A DNA stretch of 64,000 bases from Toxorhynchites rutilus septentrionalis (taxonomy: Eukaryota > Arthropoda > Insecta > Diptera > Culicidae), in assembly GCF_029784135.1 (NCBI RefSeq), contig NC_073746.1, positions 186,811,983 through 186,875,982 on the forward strand, given 5' to 3'. Below are positions 21,870 to 33,840 of the stretch, one piece after another. The stretch's first letter is position 1, and every line of letters starts with the position of its first letter. A program made the translations under genes and the position numbers. The notes under the pieces are model-generated. The model was given only the letters and a program-made list of their open reading frames with translations, was not told the DNA's origin and ran no database searches.

Positions 21870-23265
21870 AATTGAAATATATACAACAAAATTGTTAGTT
21901 GATAAAAATAAATGTTGATAAAAAATAAATGCTAAACATTCTAGTATTATTATTAGTATCTCTTAAACTCCGATAAATATAGGAGTTATTTGACCAAATT
22001 GTAGAGAATTATATTTTTTCCTTTTAGAAATGTTGTGTTCTGTTGGCGCAACATGTATAACAGATTAAAAGTTTGTATTAAGATAAAAAAAAACATTTTT
22101 TAATATCGCTACGTTTTATATTAACCCACATGTGTTCAAATGATTTTCAACGTAACTCCTAAACATATATTTTTACCATAATGATGTATCTGGGAAAGTT
22201 TCTGGAAATTATAAGCAAATTCATAAAATTTCATGAACATGACGGTATAACACGACAAACATATTAAAAGGGAATATTTACTATAAAAAAGACAATAAAT
22301 TAGAAATATGTTTCAAAATATCTCGAGAATGGCTACATTTAGAAGGAGATTTATAATGAGCTTTTTTGTTTTAAATCGCATCAGGAATCATAATTTGTGG
22401 CTAAAAATGATTGAAATGAAAAAAATGAAAAATTCGAAGTTTCGAAAATTCATAAAAATTCGATGTTCCACAAAGTTCGTCAAAAATACTTTTACCATCT
22501 TGGATCCATTTTTTAAATTTTCCACATGACTTCTATTTTATATGAAAAAAAAAATTAGTATTTTGGATATTGCAAATTAAAGTTTTTTTTGTAAATAAAA
22601 AAAAGAGTACTAATTTTTTTTCTCAGTATATATTTTTTTCATGTTTAGACATCAATACTCTATAACTCTTTCTAAGACACTATTTCGGTACGACTCATAG
22701 TTTTTGAGATATAAATTATCAAAGATTTCTCCTACTAAAAATCGATACCTTTTCAAAAGTTACACATAGGTCGAAAAAATCCCAATTGCTGTGGAAAACT
22801 CATACTTCCTTCAACCCAAACGGAATACAAACTTTCATTCGAATCAAAAATACTCATGTTTTGTCATTTGTCGATTTCTTTTGGAATTTCTCAAACAGAG
22901 GAAATTTTGATTTTTGAAAACTGATTTTTCAGACAACCAAATAATTAAAATGATCACCCTAATGAAAAAATAAAAAATACGGTTCGAATGTTTTGCTTTA
23001 ATAACAAAACTACCAATTTTCACGAAAATCTGAGAACCACTCTATCGGTTACACTTAGGTGCCTATTCTATCAAATTCCTTTCAAAAATCATATTCAATT
23101 TGAACGAGGGAAGTGTCACCCATATCTGGATGACGGGGCGACGAAAGTGTCAACGAAGATGATCAATCAATGAGTGATCACTAAGACTAGAGGAAACAGT
23201 ATCATTCCGAATGTTTGGCACGTCCGTGATTCTGCATACAACATGGTCCAATATATTGTTACTCG
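21870..23265. other. Very AT-rich stretch with poly-A/T runs
   Basis: No coding motif. A short inverted pair around 22545-22560 and 22605-22622 ('aaattagta' against 'tactaattt') and several A/T homopolymers are visible. It could be an old element interior; no ends were identified. Confidence 0.35.
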
Positions 23266-23277
23266 CATTGCGTGTAG

Positions 23278-24398
23278 CAGTGGCGTAGTGTAGAGGGGGG
23301 GGGGCGGAGGGGGCGGTCCCTCTAGGGGTGATACCCATGACCATGACAAGAATATTATATTGTAAAAAATCATGATTTTGAATGAAAGTAACCGGTTATT
23401 AATTATGATATTATCTAACAATACAAGTCACTATGGAAAAGTTCATGTTATAGAATTTTTCTTGGTTTTTATGTTCATTATTTCGTCATACTACATCTTT
23501 CATTTCTGTACTGAGGTGTAAATTCAAAGTCTCGAAAACGAGGGGGTGACGTTCGAAGTACAAGGTTTTGAACGTTAATATCTCTCTACCGGAAGAATGA
23601 TGAAAATATCATTATTCGAAAGACAAAAGATCTGCGAGAGATGTGTTTTACTTGTTTCAGTAGCCCAAAACTGCTTCGAAAGCAAACTATTCAAATCATT
23701 ATACATAGCGATAGTTTCTTGAAATTTCATTTCAGTCTCGATTGGTTTGCGGTTGATTCATGATGGCCAACCTCTGTCCGTTTCTCTTTTGCTACAGTGA
23801 ACAAGGGAAGGGAAAAACAAAATATCCATTCATCATTCATAGCCTTGCGTTAATCTTGCGGTTATATCACAGATATAACCCACTCCTAGTTTCGACATTA
23901 TTCAACAACTGGAAGGTCAGGGTTTAGTTTTCATGAAGTACCATTCGCAGGCTATCAATCGCTCCAACCACGTCAGGATCAAGTGAATGAGTTCAGGATT
24001 CGTTGAGAAAACAAAACAAAAAATCCGCATCCATAGGGTTTGTAGACAACTCTTTGGGCTCATGAGGACAACATGTTTTCTGTAAAAATCTACGGTGTTT
24101 GTCCTCCTCCTTCTACCAGAAGTTTAAGATTGAAGTTTATTGCTGCGTATTCCGTTGAGCCCGCAACAAAAGAGCGAAAGCTCACTTAACGAGAAGCAAT
24201 TGCACAAATGTGCCAAAGATATTTATTTGATTAGATTTATTTGAGTTACATTTCGACATACATAAATAACCCATATTTTATTTATTTTCTTATTTTGCAC
24301 ATGTTTGATTTTTTATTCGAAAACGAAAGCTATGTATTATAGAGGGGTGACACCCCAGCAAACCGCCCCGGGTGTCCCCCGGTCACGCTACGCCACTG
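23278..24398. mobile_element. Non-autonomous hAT-type element, 8-bp TSD
   Basis: The left terminus is CAGTGGCGTAGTGT and the right terminus reverse-complemented is CAGTGGCGTAGCGT, both running into G-rich tracts. It is flanked by a perfect 8-bp duplication GCGTGTAG (23270-23277 and 24399-24406). An 8-bp target duplication with CAGTGGCG-type ends is the hAT signature. No transposase ORF was seen in its 1121 bp, so it depended on an enzyme supplied in trans. The segment 23505-23730 is similar to 27480-27720 within a GACGTAG element, suggesting exchange or a nested insertion. Confidence 0.8.
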
Positions 24399-24798
24399 GC
24401 GTGTAGTAAACGTGTTGCCACATATGAAACCTAACGACTGTAAGAGATGGCTATAACGAACTACAATATTATTACCAGACAAATTCCTACAAACCTACAA
24501 TGAAGTATGGTCTTGATTTAGAACGATTCAATTTATTTTCCAGGAAGTCATAAAATCTGTTGAAGTCAAAAGAGGGGGGACGATAAACACTTAAAACATC
24601 GAAAAACTGACTATTGATTGATAGCTCAATGTGAACGAAATGAAATCCATCTAGACTTTGATTGTCAATGATTTTATTTTCGAATTGAATTTGAACTAAT
24701 ACAGCTAAATCACCAGTAGATACATTACGACACGAGAAAATGTTTTATTTTTTATTTATTTGCAACGTCTCGAATGTTAGAAAACGATTCCGTAGACA

Positions 24799-25528
24799 GG
24801 GGGTATTCTAGTGTAGAGACACGAATTTCGGACGTTTTTTCGAACTCCGTAAAAATAAAACAAAGAATATTTTTACTATCCATTATATCATTATTCGTTT
24901 ATCTATCTTTCAACAATAAAACAAAAATAGGACGGAAAAAAAATATTCATAATTAGAATAGTTACATGCTGGTGAAGTGAGGGTGTTCAAAAAAAAGTTG
25001 TGCCATGGCGTACACGATTCCAGTCCTTCTGGTTATCTGAAACAAAAAAATCGAACAGATTCTGAATCAGTGAAGATGTCGCTATGGCATGAACCTCGGA
25101 CAAGTCAAAAACATGGGTTTTAACAAAATGGCGGCCGTTTGAAAACAAAAATGCTGTTTAAAACGTTTTTTTTGCGTTTACCGATTTTTTAAAAATAGTA
25201 AAATTAAAAAGTTATAATTTTTTATTGGTACATGCGATAGAGAGATGTATGCAGATTATTTTCATATAAATTTGACATAAATCGGTTCAGTAGAACTTGA
25301 GATATCGTGTACGCCAGTTAGAAAAAAACTAGTTCCGAGAGAAACGCGTTTGAAGTTCATTGTGATGGCCGTAACAGGTTAGATACCACATCACTAAGAT
25401 GGCTCTAACTAGGTAAATAATAGGATTTTCGATAAGTCCTTTCTAGAGTATATTCTTGAATGCCTAAACTACAGAAATATGGTAAAAAAAATTTCGATTT
25501 TTTCAGATTTCTAGACTAGAATACCCCC
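24799..25528. mobile_element. MITE with GGGGGTATTCTAGT inverted ends
   Basis: The left end is GGGGGTATTCTAGTGTAGA; the right end (25511-25528) reverse-complemented is GGGGGTATTCTAGTCTAGA. The inverted ends are about 19 bp with one mismatch and bound 730 bp without coding capacity. Flanking bases do not give a clear target duplication. Confidence 0.6.
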
Positions 25529-25689
25529 TTAATAAAATCTTAATCCTATTTTAAAGATTTTTTTCAACACATCAAATTCAAACACTGCACAAACATTATT
25601 GCACAAATCAAATTATGATGGCAACTTCATATTATATATATAATATAATAATTTTCGGTTGAACTATTTTCAAATCCAATGTGTATGTT

Positions 25690-26130
25690 TTGAAACGATT
25701 TAAAGTACGTCTGACCATTAACAGGAAATCCAAAATTGTCATCGAGAGCCGCGGTGAAAATTGTAAAAGTTCCACAATACTATGTACAGAAGCAGTGAAG
25801 AGGTTTGAGGAGATTCAATACTCAAAGTGTTCTGTACAGGTTCAGGTTCAAGCTACAGGAATTATCCGACGAAAAACGATTACATCGTTCTGGATGATGG
25901 AACGTTCCTACAAGGCTGTATTCGGCCAAAATCCTTGGACAAGAATTTTATACCTCGTTCGATCGACAGAAGACTACAATGTAAAAAAAAGAGATCAAAG
26001 ATCCCGAAAAAGTTTCTCGTTTGGCAAACAATATGTAGCTGCGGACTGGAATGTGATTTTTTCGTAGATTCAAAAAGCATGAACTAGAAAATTTATCAGA
26101 AGAAGTGCGTTCATGAGGTTAATTGGTATT
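25690..26130 (+). pseudogene. DD37E-type transposase relic, diverged
   Basis: The plus strand around 25870-26085 reads NDYIVLDDGTFLQ, then KSLDKNFIPRS and SKIPKKFLVWQTICSCGLEC. This aligns block for block with the intact transposase at 29642-28626 around its first catalytic Asp (LVMDDETYVK, KFAKKYMVWQAICSCGK). The DDE box has changed to DDG. It clearly belongs to a different, older lineage than the two 1298-bp elements. The terminal repeats and the second half of the domain were not recognised. Confidence 0.6.
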
Positions 26131-27465
26131 TCTGGCGGGCTCTTGTGAAACATTTTTTGGTGGAAAACTCTTCCGGTGTGTGATCTTTCATTTGTGTACT
26201 AATTTTCAAGAAAGGAGAGACAAAATTCCCTAAAAATACTGGAATCAGATGGAAGATGCCTTCGAAGTAATTGCTATATCAAATATTTGTCGCACTTCAA
26301 TTGGGATGTAGATTAACACATTTATCTCTACATCTTAAATTACACTATATCAAAAGATTAGTTAGACCGTTTTGTAGGCAGCAAACCTCTCCATATAGAG
26401 ACACAGTTATCTCGAAGCCATTAAACGAAAATGTTTGCGTTGTTTGATCCCGGAGAAAATAATTTACGGTGAATTTTGATCTTCTCTAACGATTCAAAAA
26501 ACGGCTGTTCATTTTATTCCATGTCATAAATTATGTCTTTAAAACTGTGTTTCTTCTCTGCGGCGCGGCGCGGCGTCTAGTGGGAAATGAACCCGAAAGA
26601 AGCGGCTCTCCCGCACTGTTGTTGTCGAGAAATTTATGTCCATTAATAAAAGAGATTCAAAACATCCAAAATGAGGCGCTCCGCGGCGTGAGAAGCACGG
26701 GAGATAAATAAAAAACCGATGCTGAGAAGTTATTTTTATTGTTGGTAGCATGTAACAACATTTTAGAAATGTCACGAAAAACTGTCAATTTTGTGTTAAG
26801 ATTAATTTTCTCCCTCGGCATCCTGCAGAGATGGGAAGAGTTGATTCAAGTAGTCGTTAGATGTTGAGAAACAACAACAAACCATGATAATGGTGAATGA
26901 GATGCTAAGCAGATGAAATGTGAAGCTTTCCCAGCAAGTGGCAAGGACGGATATTTCCATTTAGTTTTACTTATGATATTTATTCACACTTTCTAAATTG
27001 TACCATTTCCTCACATTAAGCTCGTTCAGGAACTGAAGCATAGGAGTCCCGTTTCATGGTTTCTTCCTGATGAATCAGCGTTTTTTCAGATTCAGGTGAA
27101 ATTTTTGAGTATGTAATCTAATTCGTTCCGTTTCCACAAGATGACTCAAGATGCTATAAATAGTCGATGGTGACAGCTGATTTTTGCTGAACCGTGAAGT
27201 GTCGATCTGTCAACCAAATATTATTTACAAGTCTTTGAGTTTTGCACAAAAGACTCAACTCTTACTGTGTTTAAAATGACGAGTTTCGCTAACAGAGCTT
27301 GTAGAATCATTGGAAATAACTCGACGAGCCATTTTTTAAACGACTCAAAGTCGCAGGATATGTCCAAAAGTGAGAAAATTAAGTTTCATACAAATTGGAA
27401 GCGAGAGATGTAGAACGATGATTTTGCATGACCGAAAGGTTGCTTGAAAGGTACAAAAGGAAGTT
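26130..27465. other. No gene; small CpG-rich patch at 26550-26700
   Basis: AT-rich apart from two GC patches, about 26560-26625 and 26670-26700, which are weakly inverted relative to each other (CTTCTCTGCGGCGCGG against GCGGCGTGAGAAG). This may be an old MITE. Nothing else was recognised. Confidence 0.3.
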
Positions 27466-28486
27466 TTTTGACGTAGAACTACGTCTTTCATTTCTATATT
27501 GGGGTGTAAGTTCAAAGTTTCGAAAACGAGATCGTTACGCCGGAGATCGAGATTTCGAGCGTTAATAGCTTCTAAACAACTGAACGGAATGGTATGAAAA
27601 ACACTTCATTCGAAAGATAAAAGGCCTACGCGTTATATGCTTGTTACTTTTTGATCCAAAAACTTGTTTCAATAGACCTAAAATTGCTTTCGAAGCAGGC
27701 TATTGAAATCACATTAATCGGTATATAAGCGAGTGCCGCTCGGAAATCCACTCAATTATAATTGCGCAACGATTGAGGTACGATCGCTGGAATGAATGGA
27801 TGTTTCCCCAACACAGACTTCAAAACCATGGAGCCAGGGGAAATCGACATTGAAAAATAGATTCAAGCTGCGGGAACTTTTGTACTCGTTTTCGTTTCTG
27901 CAAATTGGAATGTTTCCCTAACACAGACTTCAAAATCACGAATCCTGGGGAAATCGGCATTGCAAAATAGATGCGAGCTGCGAGTACTTTTGTACTCGCT
28001 TGCATTTTGCAAACCGGAATTGTTTTCCCAATACAGATTCCGAAACCAAGAAGTTGGGAAAATCGGCATTGCAGATACATTCAAGTCAGCAATACTTTTA
28101 TAACCCCATGCATTTTTACACTCCTGAATTCGTTTTTCTAACACGGTCTACAAAGGCGGGTACAAATGCAACTCTTTGGCTCGATTATTCAAGAATTGGA
28201 AGATATCTTTTCATGTTGCCAGCTCACTGAACTTCTACGCATACCGTTTGATGATTAGGCAAAATGTTGATAACTATTTGCTGTGATAACTACTACATGA
28301 ATTGACTTAAATTGGGATTTGTTTGCAATTGAATTCGTAAATAGTCATTCATTCACTAGTTTAATCAATACACAAAAGATAGCTCTACGCAGCGGCGATA
28401 TCGTATCCAATGAGGAACATCCGAGGGATTATTGCTAATTGAAGAAATACAAATGATTACTAAGCCAACGACAGTCCTACGTCAAC
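27466..28486. mobile_element. GACGTAG-palindrome element, copy 2
   Basis: The left end TTTTTTGACGTAGAACTACG (27465 on) and right end ACAGTCCTACGTC (28471-28483) match the family signature. The DD37E element at 28497 has landed just outside this right end. The interior holds a 109-bp tandem array (27798-28190), and 27480-27720 resembles 23505-23730. No coding capacity was seen. Confidence 0.5.
27798..28190. repeat. About 109-bp tandem repeat, 3.5 copies
   Basis: The units begin at about 27798, 27907, 28016 and 28127, each with a GGAATGTTTCCCYAACACAG-like start, followed by a 'ggggaaatcggcattg' block and a 'gaacttttgtactcg' block. Spacing is 109, 109 and 111 bp. Copies 1-2 are most alike, and the fourth is partial and diverged. 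Short ORFs through it are an effect of the 109-bp period and not genes. Confidence 0.75.
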
Positions 28487-28496
28487 CTTGCCTATA

Positions 28497-29794
28497 AAGG
28501 GTGTGTCACATCAAATTGCATCACGGAAAAAACGCTGTAGAAATTCGCCCAGTAGACCGATCCTTTTGAAAATTTTAGACAGTAAAATAAAAACTATTAA
28601 ACAACTTTTGGTATTTTCTTTTTATTCATACTTCGAGCACAAGCCCGTATGCTCGCACCTTCCTCTTTACCCCGTCCATAAGGTTCTGTACAACGTCAGG
28701 TTGTAGTTTTTTTTTAACAGAAATCCATTTTCTCTTGAAGTCCGCCTCCGATTTGACAACTTTTGGGTTCTTCCGGAGGGCCTGCTTCATAATCGCCCAA
28801 TATTTCTCTATTGAGCGAAGCTCCGGCGCGTTGGGCGGGTTCATTTCCTTTGGCACGAAGATGACCCCGTTGGCTTCGTACCACTCCAACACGTCCTTTG
28901 AATAGTGGCACGAAGCAAGATCCGGCCAGAAGTTGGTCGGGCCCTCGTGCTGCTTCAATAGTGGTAGTAAGGGCTTCTGTAGGCACTCCTTAAGGTAAAC
29001 CTGCCCGTTTACCGTGCCGGTCATCACGAAGGGGGCGCTCCGCTTTCCGCAAGAGCAGATCGCTTGCCACACCATGTACTTTTTGGCAAACTTGGATAGT
29101 TTCTGCTTGCGAATCTCCTCCGGAACGCTGAATTTGTCCTCTGCGGAGAAGAACAACAGGCCCGGCAGCTGACGAAAGTCCGCTTTGACGTAGGTTTCGT
29201 CGTCCATTACCAGGCAATGCGGCTTCGTCAGCATTTCGGTATACAGCTTCCGGGCTCGCGTCTTCCCCACCATGTTTTGCCTTTCGTCGCGGTTAGGAGC
29301 CTTCTGATCCTTATATGTACGCAGGCCCTCCCGCTGCTTGGTCCGCTGGACGAATGAACTTGACAAATTCAGCTTATTGGCGACATCCCAGACCGAACTT
29401 CTCGGATCACGTCTAAACTGCTTAACTACGCGCTTGTGATCTTTTTCACTGACGGAGCATCCATTTTTGCCGTTCTTCACCTTCCGGTCGATGGTTAGGT
29501 TCTCGAAGTATCGTTTTAGTACTCTGCTGACCGTGGATTGGACGATTCCCAGCATCTTACCGATGTCCCGATGTGACAACTCCGGATTCTCGAAATGAGT
29601 GCACAGGATTAATTCACGACGCTCTTTTTCGTTCGACGACATTTTTACAAATTTACGAAAAATTGACAGTGAAGCATGGCCAACGTGATCTATACACTCT
29701 TATCTGATTATAAGCGAAAGCTGAAGATATAATTCCTAAAAATTAAATTTCTACAGCGTTTTTTCCGTGATGCAATTTGATGTGACACACCCTT
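28497..29794 (-). mobile_element. ITmD37E-type Tc1/mariner element, intact
   Basis: 1298 bp, with terminal inverted repeats beginning AAGGGTGTGTCACATC that are identical over about 49 bp, flanked by TA at 28495-28496 and 29795-29796. It encodes one uninterrupted transposase. Perfect inverted repeats plus an open ORF make this the best-preserved element in the window and potentially mobile. Its sister copy (17259-18556) has the same length. Confidence 0.92.
28626..29642 (-). CDS. DD37E Tc1/mariner transposase, full length
   Basis: 338 codons from ATG (29642) to a stop just after 28626. Residues 1-50 form a first helix-turn-helix (ELSHRDIGKMLGIVQSTVSR) and residues about 65-115 a second, with a basic GKNG-type linker between. 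The catalytic triad is visible: Asp147 in LVMDDETYV, Asp241 in FWPDLASCHYS and Glu279 in RSIEKYW. There are exactly 37 residues between the second Asp and the Glu, which defines the DD37E (ITmD37E) family described from mosquitoes. It cuts and pastes the element by binding its inverted repeats and inserting at TA in the nucleus. The length is normal for the family. Pro to Ser at 277 relative to the sister copy is the only odd residue near the active site. Host promoter signals were not identified. Confidence 0.92.
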   Translation of the reverse strand: MSSNEKERRELILCTHFENPELSHRDIGKMLGIVQSTVSRVLKRYFENLTIDRKVKNGKNGCSVSEKDHKRVVKQFRRDPRSSVWDVANKLNLSSSFVQRTKQREGLRTYKDQKAPNRDERQNMVGKTRARKLYTEMLTKPHCLVMDDETYVKADFRQLPGLLFFSAEDKFSVPEEIRKQKLSKFAKKYMVWQAICSCGKRSAPFVMTGTVNGQVYLKECLQKPLLPLLKQHEGPTNFWPDLASCHYSKDVLEWYEANGVIFVPKEMNPPNAPELRSIEKYWAIMKQALRKNPKVVKSEADFKRKWISVKKKLQPDVVQNLMDGVKRKVRAYGLVLEV

Positions 29795-29940
29795 TATCAT
29801 AGGTATAACCCATCCATAGTTTTTTTTTTGCATCGAATCGTTACCGGAGATGAAAATGGATTCACCACGGCAATCCAAAACGCATAAGATCGTGTTTCTT
29901 ATAATTGCACGAAACGTCGAGATTTACTGTTATCTATTTT

Positions 29941-30790
29941 TTTTGACGTAGGACTACGTCTTACATTAAGGGTGCCAAATCAGAAAACAGGTCACTTTTT
30001 CATGAAATAAAGTTAACGTTAATAACTATTTTTGCTGCGAACGGATTTTCACCATTTGTATACCAATAAAATCGGCAATTTTCTAAGATTTGTTTGATAT
30101 GCTATATATTACAATGTCATAGTCTATATATGGTATAAATTGTTGAAAATTGGAAGCATTCCCATTTCCCAATACATTTGTTCTGTCCATTTGTGTGCTT
30201 TCCCGAACAGAGCTGTCAATAACGGGCAACTTATGCATCCACTAGAATAGAAACAACAAAGGGGGAAAGCGAAAAGAGAGTATTTGCGAAGTAAACTCCA
30301 CCCTTGCACAGTAAGTTAACTGTCGCTAGTGTATAAGTATTGCATCTCCTCGGAGGAAAATTCTCTGAATCTTTCTGTGCCCGAAACGACAAAGGTCGCT
30401 TATTCTACTAGTTTTGTGTTATATGTTTTCCCTCGAGGTGTGAATGCTAGAGAATATTTCATCTGTTAGACGCGTGTTTGATACTTGTTGAATGTAGATG
30501 CACGGAAGATGTCTCTCGTTAAATACTCAGTACAATGCGTACATTGATATAAAGAAACAATTGCGACATATGATCAATAAGTGTATTGTCCTCGCAAAGG
30601 CAAGAAAGAATCGTTGTTTCTCGAAATGATTCTACAAAATCACGCAAACCATTGAAACATTTCAGGGTCCCCGGAATTTTTTACTAAAAAGTTATTTATG
30701 GAATTTCGACGTATTCGCAGATAAATCGGAAATGATAAACCAACAAATTAAAAAAAAGATTGCGTAGTCCTACGTCATAAGCGGTCGTGT
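29941..30790. mobile_element. GACGTAG-palindrome element, copy 3
   Basis: Left TTTTGACGTAGGACTACGTC (29941-29960) followed by the family string 'attaagggtgccaaatcag'; right GCGTAGTCCTACGTC (30762-30776) followed by 'ataagcggtcgtgtctcgg'. About 840 bp, no ORF. A TATA-like 'gtgtataagtattgcatctc' lies at 30329-30350, also found in copy 4 (32664). Non-autonomous. Confidence 0.6.
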
Positions 30791-30889
30791 CTCGGATTTA
30801 TTTGTCCAAATTTTAATTTTTGGTACTCGGTCGTTTTTTAGTCTTTATTTATGTAATATTAGCTTCCAAAACTTCAGTAGTTGCAGGCT

Positions 30890-31028
30890 TATTTCTATAG
30901 GCGAGAGAGTCTCTCTCAAATCTTGTCGAAAGTCGGAAGAAAATTATCTGACGAAAAATCTCCCGGGAACGGGAACCGAACCCGAACCTCCAGAATGATA
31001 ATTTGTGACACTAACCACTCGGCCACAA
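30890..31028 (-). mobile_element. tRNA-derived SINE fragment
   Basis: On the minus strand the head has an RNA polymerase III box A (TGGCCGAGTGG) and box B (GGTTCGGTTCCC), followed by a tail region similar to the SINE at 55796-56069 ('tttttcgtcagataatttt', then 'ccgactt'). The 3' part is missing. It is a SINE and not a tRNA gene: no acceptor stem closes, and the family-specific body follows box B. Confidence 0.6.
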
Positions 31029-31099
31029 TTGTTTTAATAATATTTTGGGAAACGAGTCTCCAGGAAATAACCCTGTACTTACTCCTTAGTCATTTCCTG

Positions 31100-32205
31100 C
31101 AAGACTGATTATTCATGATTTTATAGTAAGCCAGGCACCCATCAAAAAAGAATATCGAACTATATCATATTCCATGTTTTGAAAAAAAAACGTTCTGTTT
31201 ATTTTGGATCACACCTCGCATCACTCTAAATCGATCCATCAAAGTAAAATGTTGACAGCATCCACTCCATCATCGATTGAAAAGGGGACAGTGAATAGAA
31301 ACATGATCCGTTCATAATTGCATTTCTCTCGTCAGCCTTTCTGTTTATTTATCAGCATCATACGAAAGACGGATTCGAGCCGCGAATGAGGCTCGCAATG
31401 CGTCTCCATTTTTGCTCCCAACCGCCGATCGATCCGTCCGGATATTGACCATTTAAATCCATTATGAAAAACAAACTCCCTTCGGGATCGATATCCAATC
31501 ACACAAATTATACACGCCATTGTCTCGCTTGGAGGGAAGCGAACCCCTTTGGATATCTAATTAAATTGATTTCATCGAAAGTCATTTTGCATGGTGTGGT
31601 ATGATGAATCCCAGTGGGTGTCTTTCTCTACACTTTATCCACCGAGGATGTGACGGGGATCGGATGGGCTGGATACTGAACGGTGATTATTGCCAACATG
31701 TAAAGTCCCCAGAGTAGGATAATCCCCTCGAACGGTGCCACTTAGCTGTTGCCACCAAGTGTGACACACCGTTTCATAAATGGCTCAATGAGAGATGATT
31801 TACGATCTGATATTTCCTTAATTTGCTTATCCATTAAAATCAACTTTTCCATATTCGCTCGGAGTACCAGCAATGGTACGAGAGAGAAAGAACGAGACAT
31901 TATTAGTGGTAATATATGTGCTATAAACGCTTTGGATTGTGTATTGGGAATGAATGAATGATGATATTCATAAAGTTTATTATTTACAGTCGATATTCCT
32001 GGATTATGATGCCTTCATCTGTGGAGAGCTGTGCACATCTACGGATTAATTGATCACTCCTTACCATTATTAGGAATTATTAAACAAATGTTCCGACCGT
32101 TTATTATAGTGAATCATTTGAGCAGCGTATTAGAAAATTGTGAAACAGACATAGAATTGGTAGCTCAACAATGGTTCGGTATCTTTCCGTGAACACGATC
32201 GATTT
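31100..32205. other. No recognisable feature
   Basis: AT-rich single-copy looking DNA. A GC-balanced patch at 31370-31560 has no convincing ORF or splice sites. Nothing else was seen. Confidence 0.35.
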
Positions 32206-32211
32206 TTATTT

Positions 32212-32834
32212 TTTTATGTAGGACTACGTCTTTCATGAAGGGTGCCAAACCAGAAAACAGGTCACGTTTTAATGAAATAAAGTTAACGATAATAACTATT
32301 TTTGCTGCGAACGGATTTTGACGATTTGTATACCAATCGAATCGGAAGTTTTCTAAGATTTGTTGAATTCCAGAATTCGTATATGGTTTGAATTGATGAA
32401 AACAGTAAGCATTCCTATTTTCCCATACATTTTTTCTGCTCATTTCTATGCTAACCTAACTTTGCTGTCAATAACGAGCAACTTATGCATTCGCGAGAAT
32501 AGAAACAGAGACCAATGAATCGTAAGATTTAAAGTCTCCGTGAACAAAGGAAAAGAAGAAGGAGAAGAAGAAGAAGAATTATAGAAACAATGAAGGGAAT
32601 AACGACAAGAGAATATTAGCGATATAAAATCCACCCTTGCACAGTAAGTACGATGTCGCTAGCGTATAAATATTGCATCTCCTCTGAGTAAAATTTCCAC
32701 CTCCCGTTTGGTGGTTATCGAAGCAACAAGCGAAGCAACGAGGGTCGAGCGAAAACGAATTGTCTTTCTCATTCTGTTCAGTACATCATCTGTATGATTA
32801 GTATACTTCTCTACAATATAACGAATCAACTTTT
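32212..32834. mobile_element. GACGTAG-palindrome element, copy 4 (right end lost)
   Basis: Begins with a slightly altered end (TTATGTAGGACTACGTC), then 'tttcatgaagggtgccaaac'. It is closely related to copies 3 and 5 over the first several hundred bases, including the AGTATAAAT-like motif near 32664. The next copy begins at 32838 before any right end is reached, so this copy is truncated by, or fused to, its neighbour. Confidence 0.5.
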
Positions 32835-33284
32835 TTTGACGTAGAACTACGTCTTTCATTAAGGGTGTCAGAAAACAGGTCACGTTTTTATGAAATAAAG
32901 TTAACGTTAATAACTTTTTTTGCCACGAACGGATTTTGGCGATTTACATACTAAACGTATCGGAAATTCCCTAAGATTTGTTTATTATGCTATACATTAG
33001 AATCCCCTGGTTTGTAAATGGTTAAAAATCATGAAAACTTTAGGCGTTTCCATTTTCCCATACATTTGTTCTGTCCATTGCTTGTGTGCTTTCCCGAACA
33101 GAGCTGTCAATAACGAGCAACTTATCGACGGTCAACGGAGGGGAAATCGTAGGATTTGAAGTCTCCGTGAACAAAGGAAAAGTAGAAGAATGAAGGGGAA
33201 TATTTGCCTAGAGTATAAACAGTGGATCTCGCTGAGGCAAACTTTCATTCGGCTTCGGACTGTTGATCAATCCAGTTCACTTTG

Positions 33285-33840
33285 CTTTCGCTGCGCTTCG
33301 ATCTAAGATTGGACCCCACCAGTGGTAATCCAACTTGGATATCGTCGTTTGGTTTTTCTGTTCATTTTTCGTGTTATTCGTATCGGGTGTTTTTCTTTCC
33401 GCGTCATAAATTGGACGCTTCGTGTAGTGTGTGATGATCAAGAAGAAGAGGAAGGCAGGCTCGAGCCCTACAAAAAACGAACGCATTGCCAGGGGCAATA
33501 CAATTTCGAGGCAAGCGTCATCTAATGATGCACGCGATGTTGGTGCAGTGACAAGCGCTCGCACTGAGCCGAGCCTTCGCGAGTGTGACACCGCATCGAA
33601 TAACAGCGAAGAATGCGATTTCGGCGCGTCGGTCGAAAATGTAAACGCCGTTACCCAGGCAGCAACCAAAATCAAGCTCCCCCCGCTGGTGGTGAAGGTG
33701 GTGACTCTTGAGAAACTCATCAGCAAATTCGCATCGATGGGTGTTACAGCAGAGTACAAGTGGCATAATTCAGTCTTTTTCCAAGCAGTTAACATTGTTT
33801 GTTTTCCGTCATCATAAGGGCTTCGTTGGTGCCTTTGAGA
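33285..33840 (+). pseudogene. Jockey-type retrotransposon 5' UTR and ORF1 (gag-like) start
   Basis: A GC-balanced 5' leader ('ctttgctttcgctgcgcttc', then GATTGGACCCCACCAGTGG) is followed by a frame starting at ATG 33431. That frame gives a basic Ser/Thr-rich head (KKKRKAGSSPTKNERIA), an acidic middle and a C-terminal block KIKLPPLVVKVVTLEKLISK that matches the start of the conserved domain before the zinc knuckles in Jockey-type ORF1 proteins. It stops at 33815, well before the zinc knuckles. Such leaders contain internal promoters in Jockey-clade elements; that role here is inferred. The rest of the element is missing. Confidence 0.6.

Noticed and set aside
27820..28144. Two overlapping minus-strand ORFs with repeated peptide sequence
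   Set aside because: The repeated peptide is produced by the 109-bp tandem DNA array; there is no independent evidence of coding.
27798..28190. CRISPR-like array
   Set aside because: Units are contiguous 109-bp tandem repeats without short repeats separated by unique spacers, and the genome is eukaryotic.
30960..31028. Second tRNA gene
   Set aside because: Same reasoning: tRNA-like head followed by the SINE body, no complete cloverleaf.
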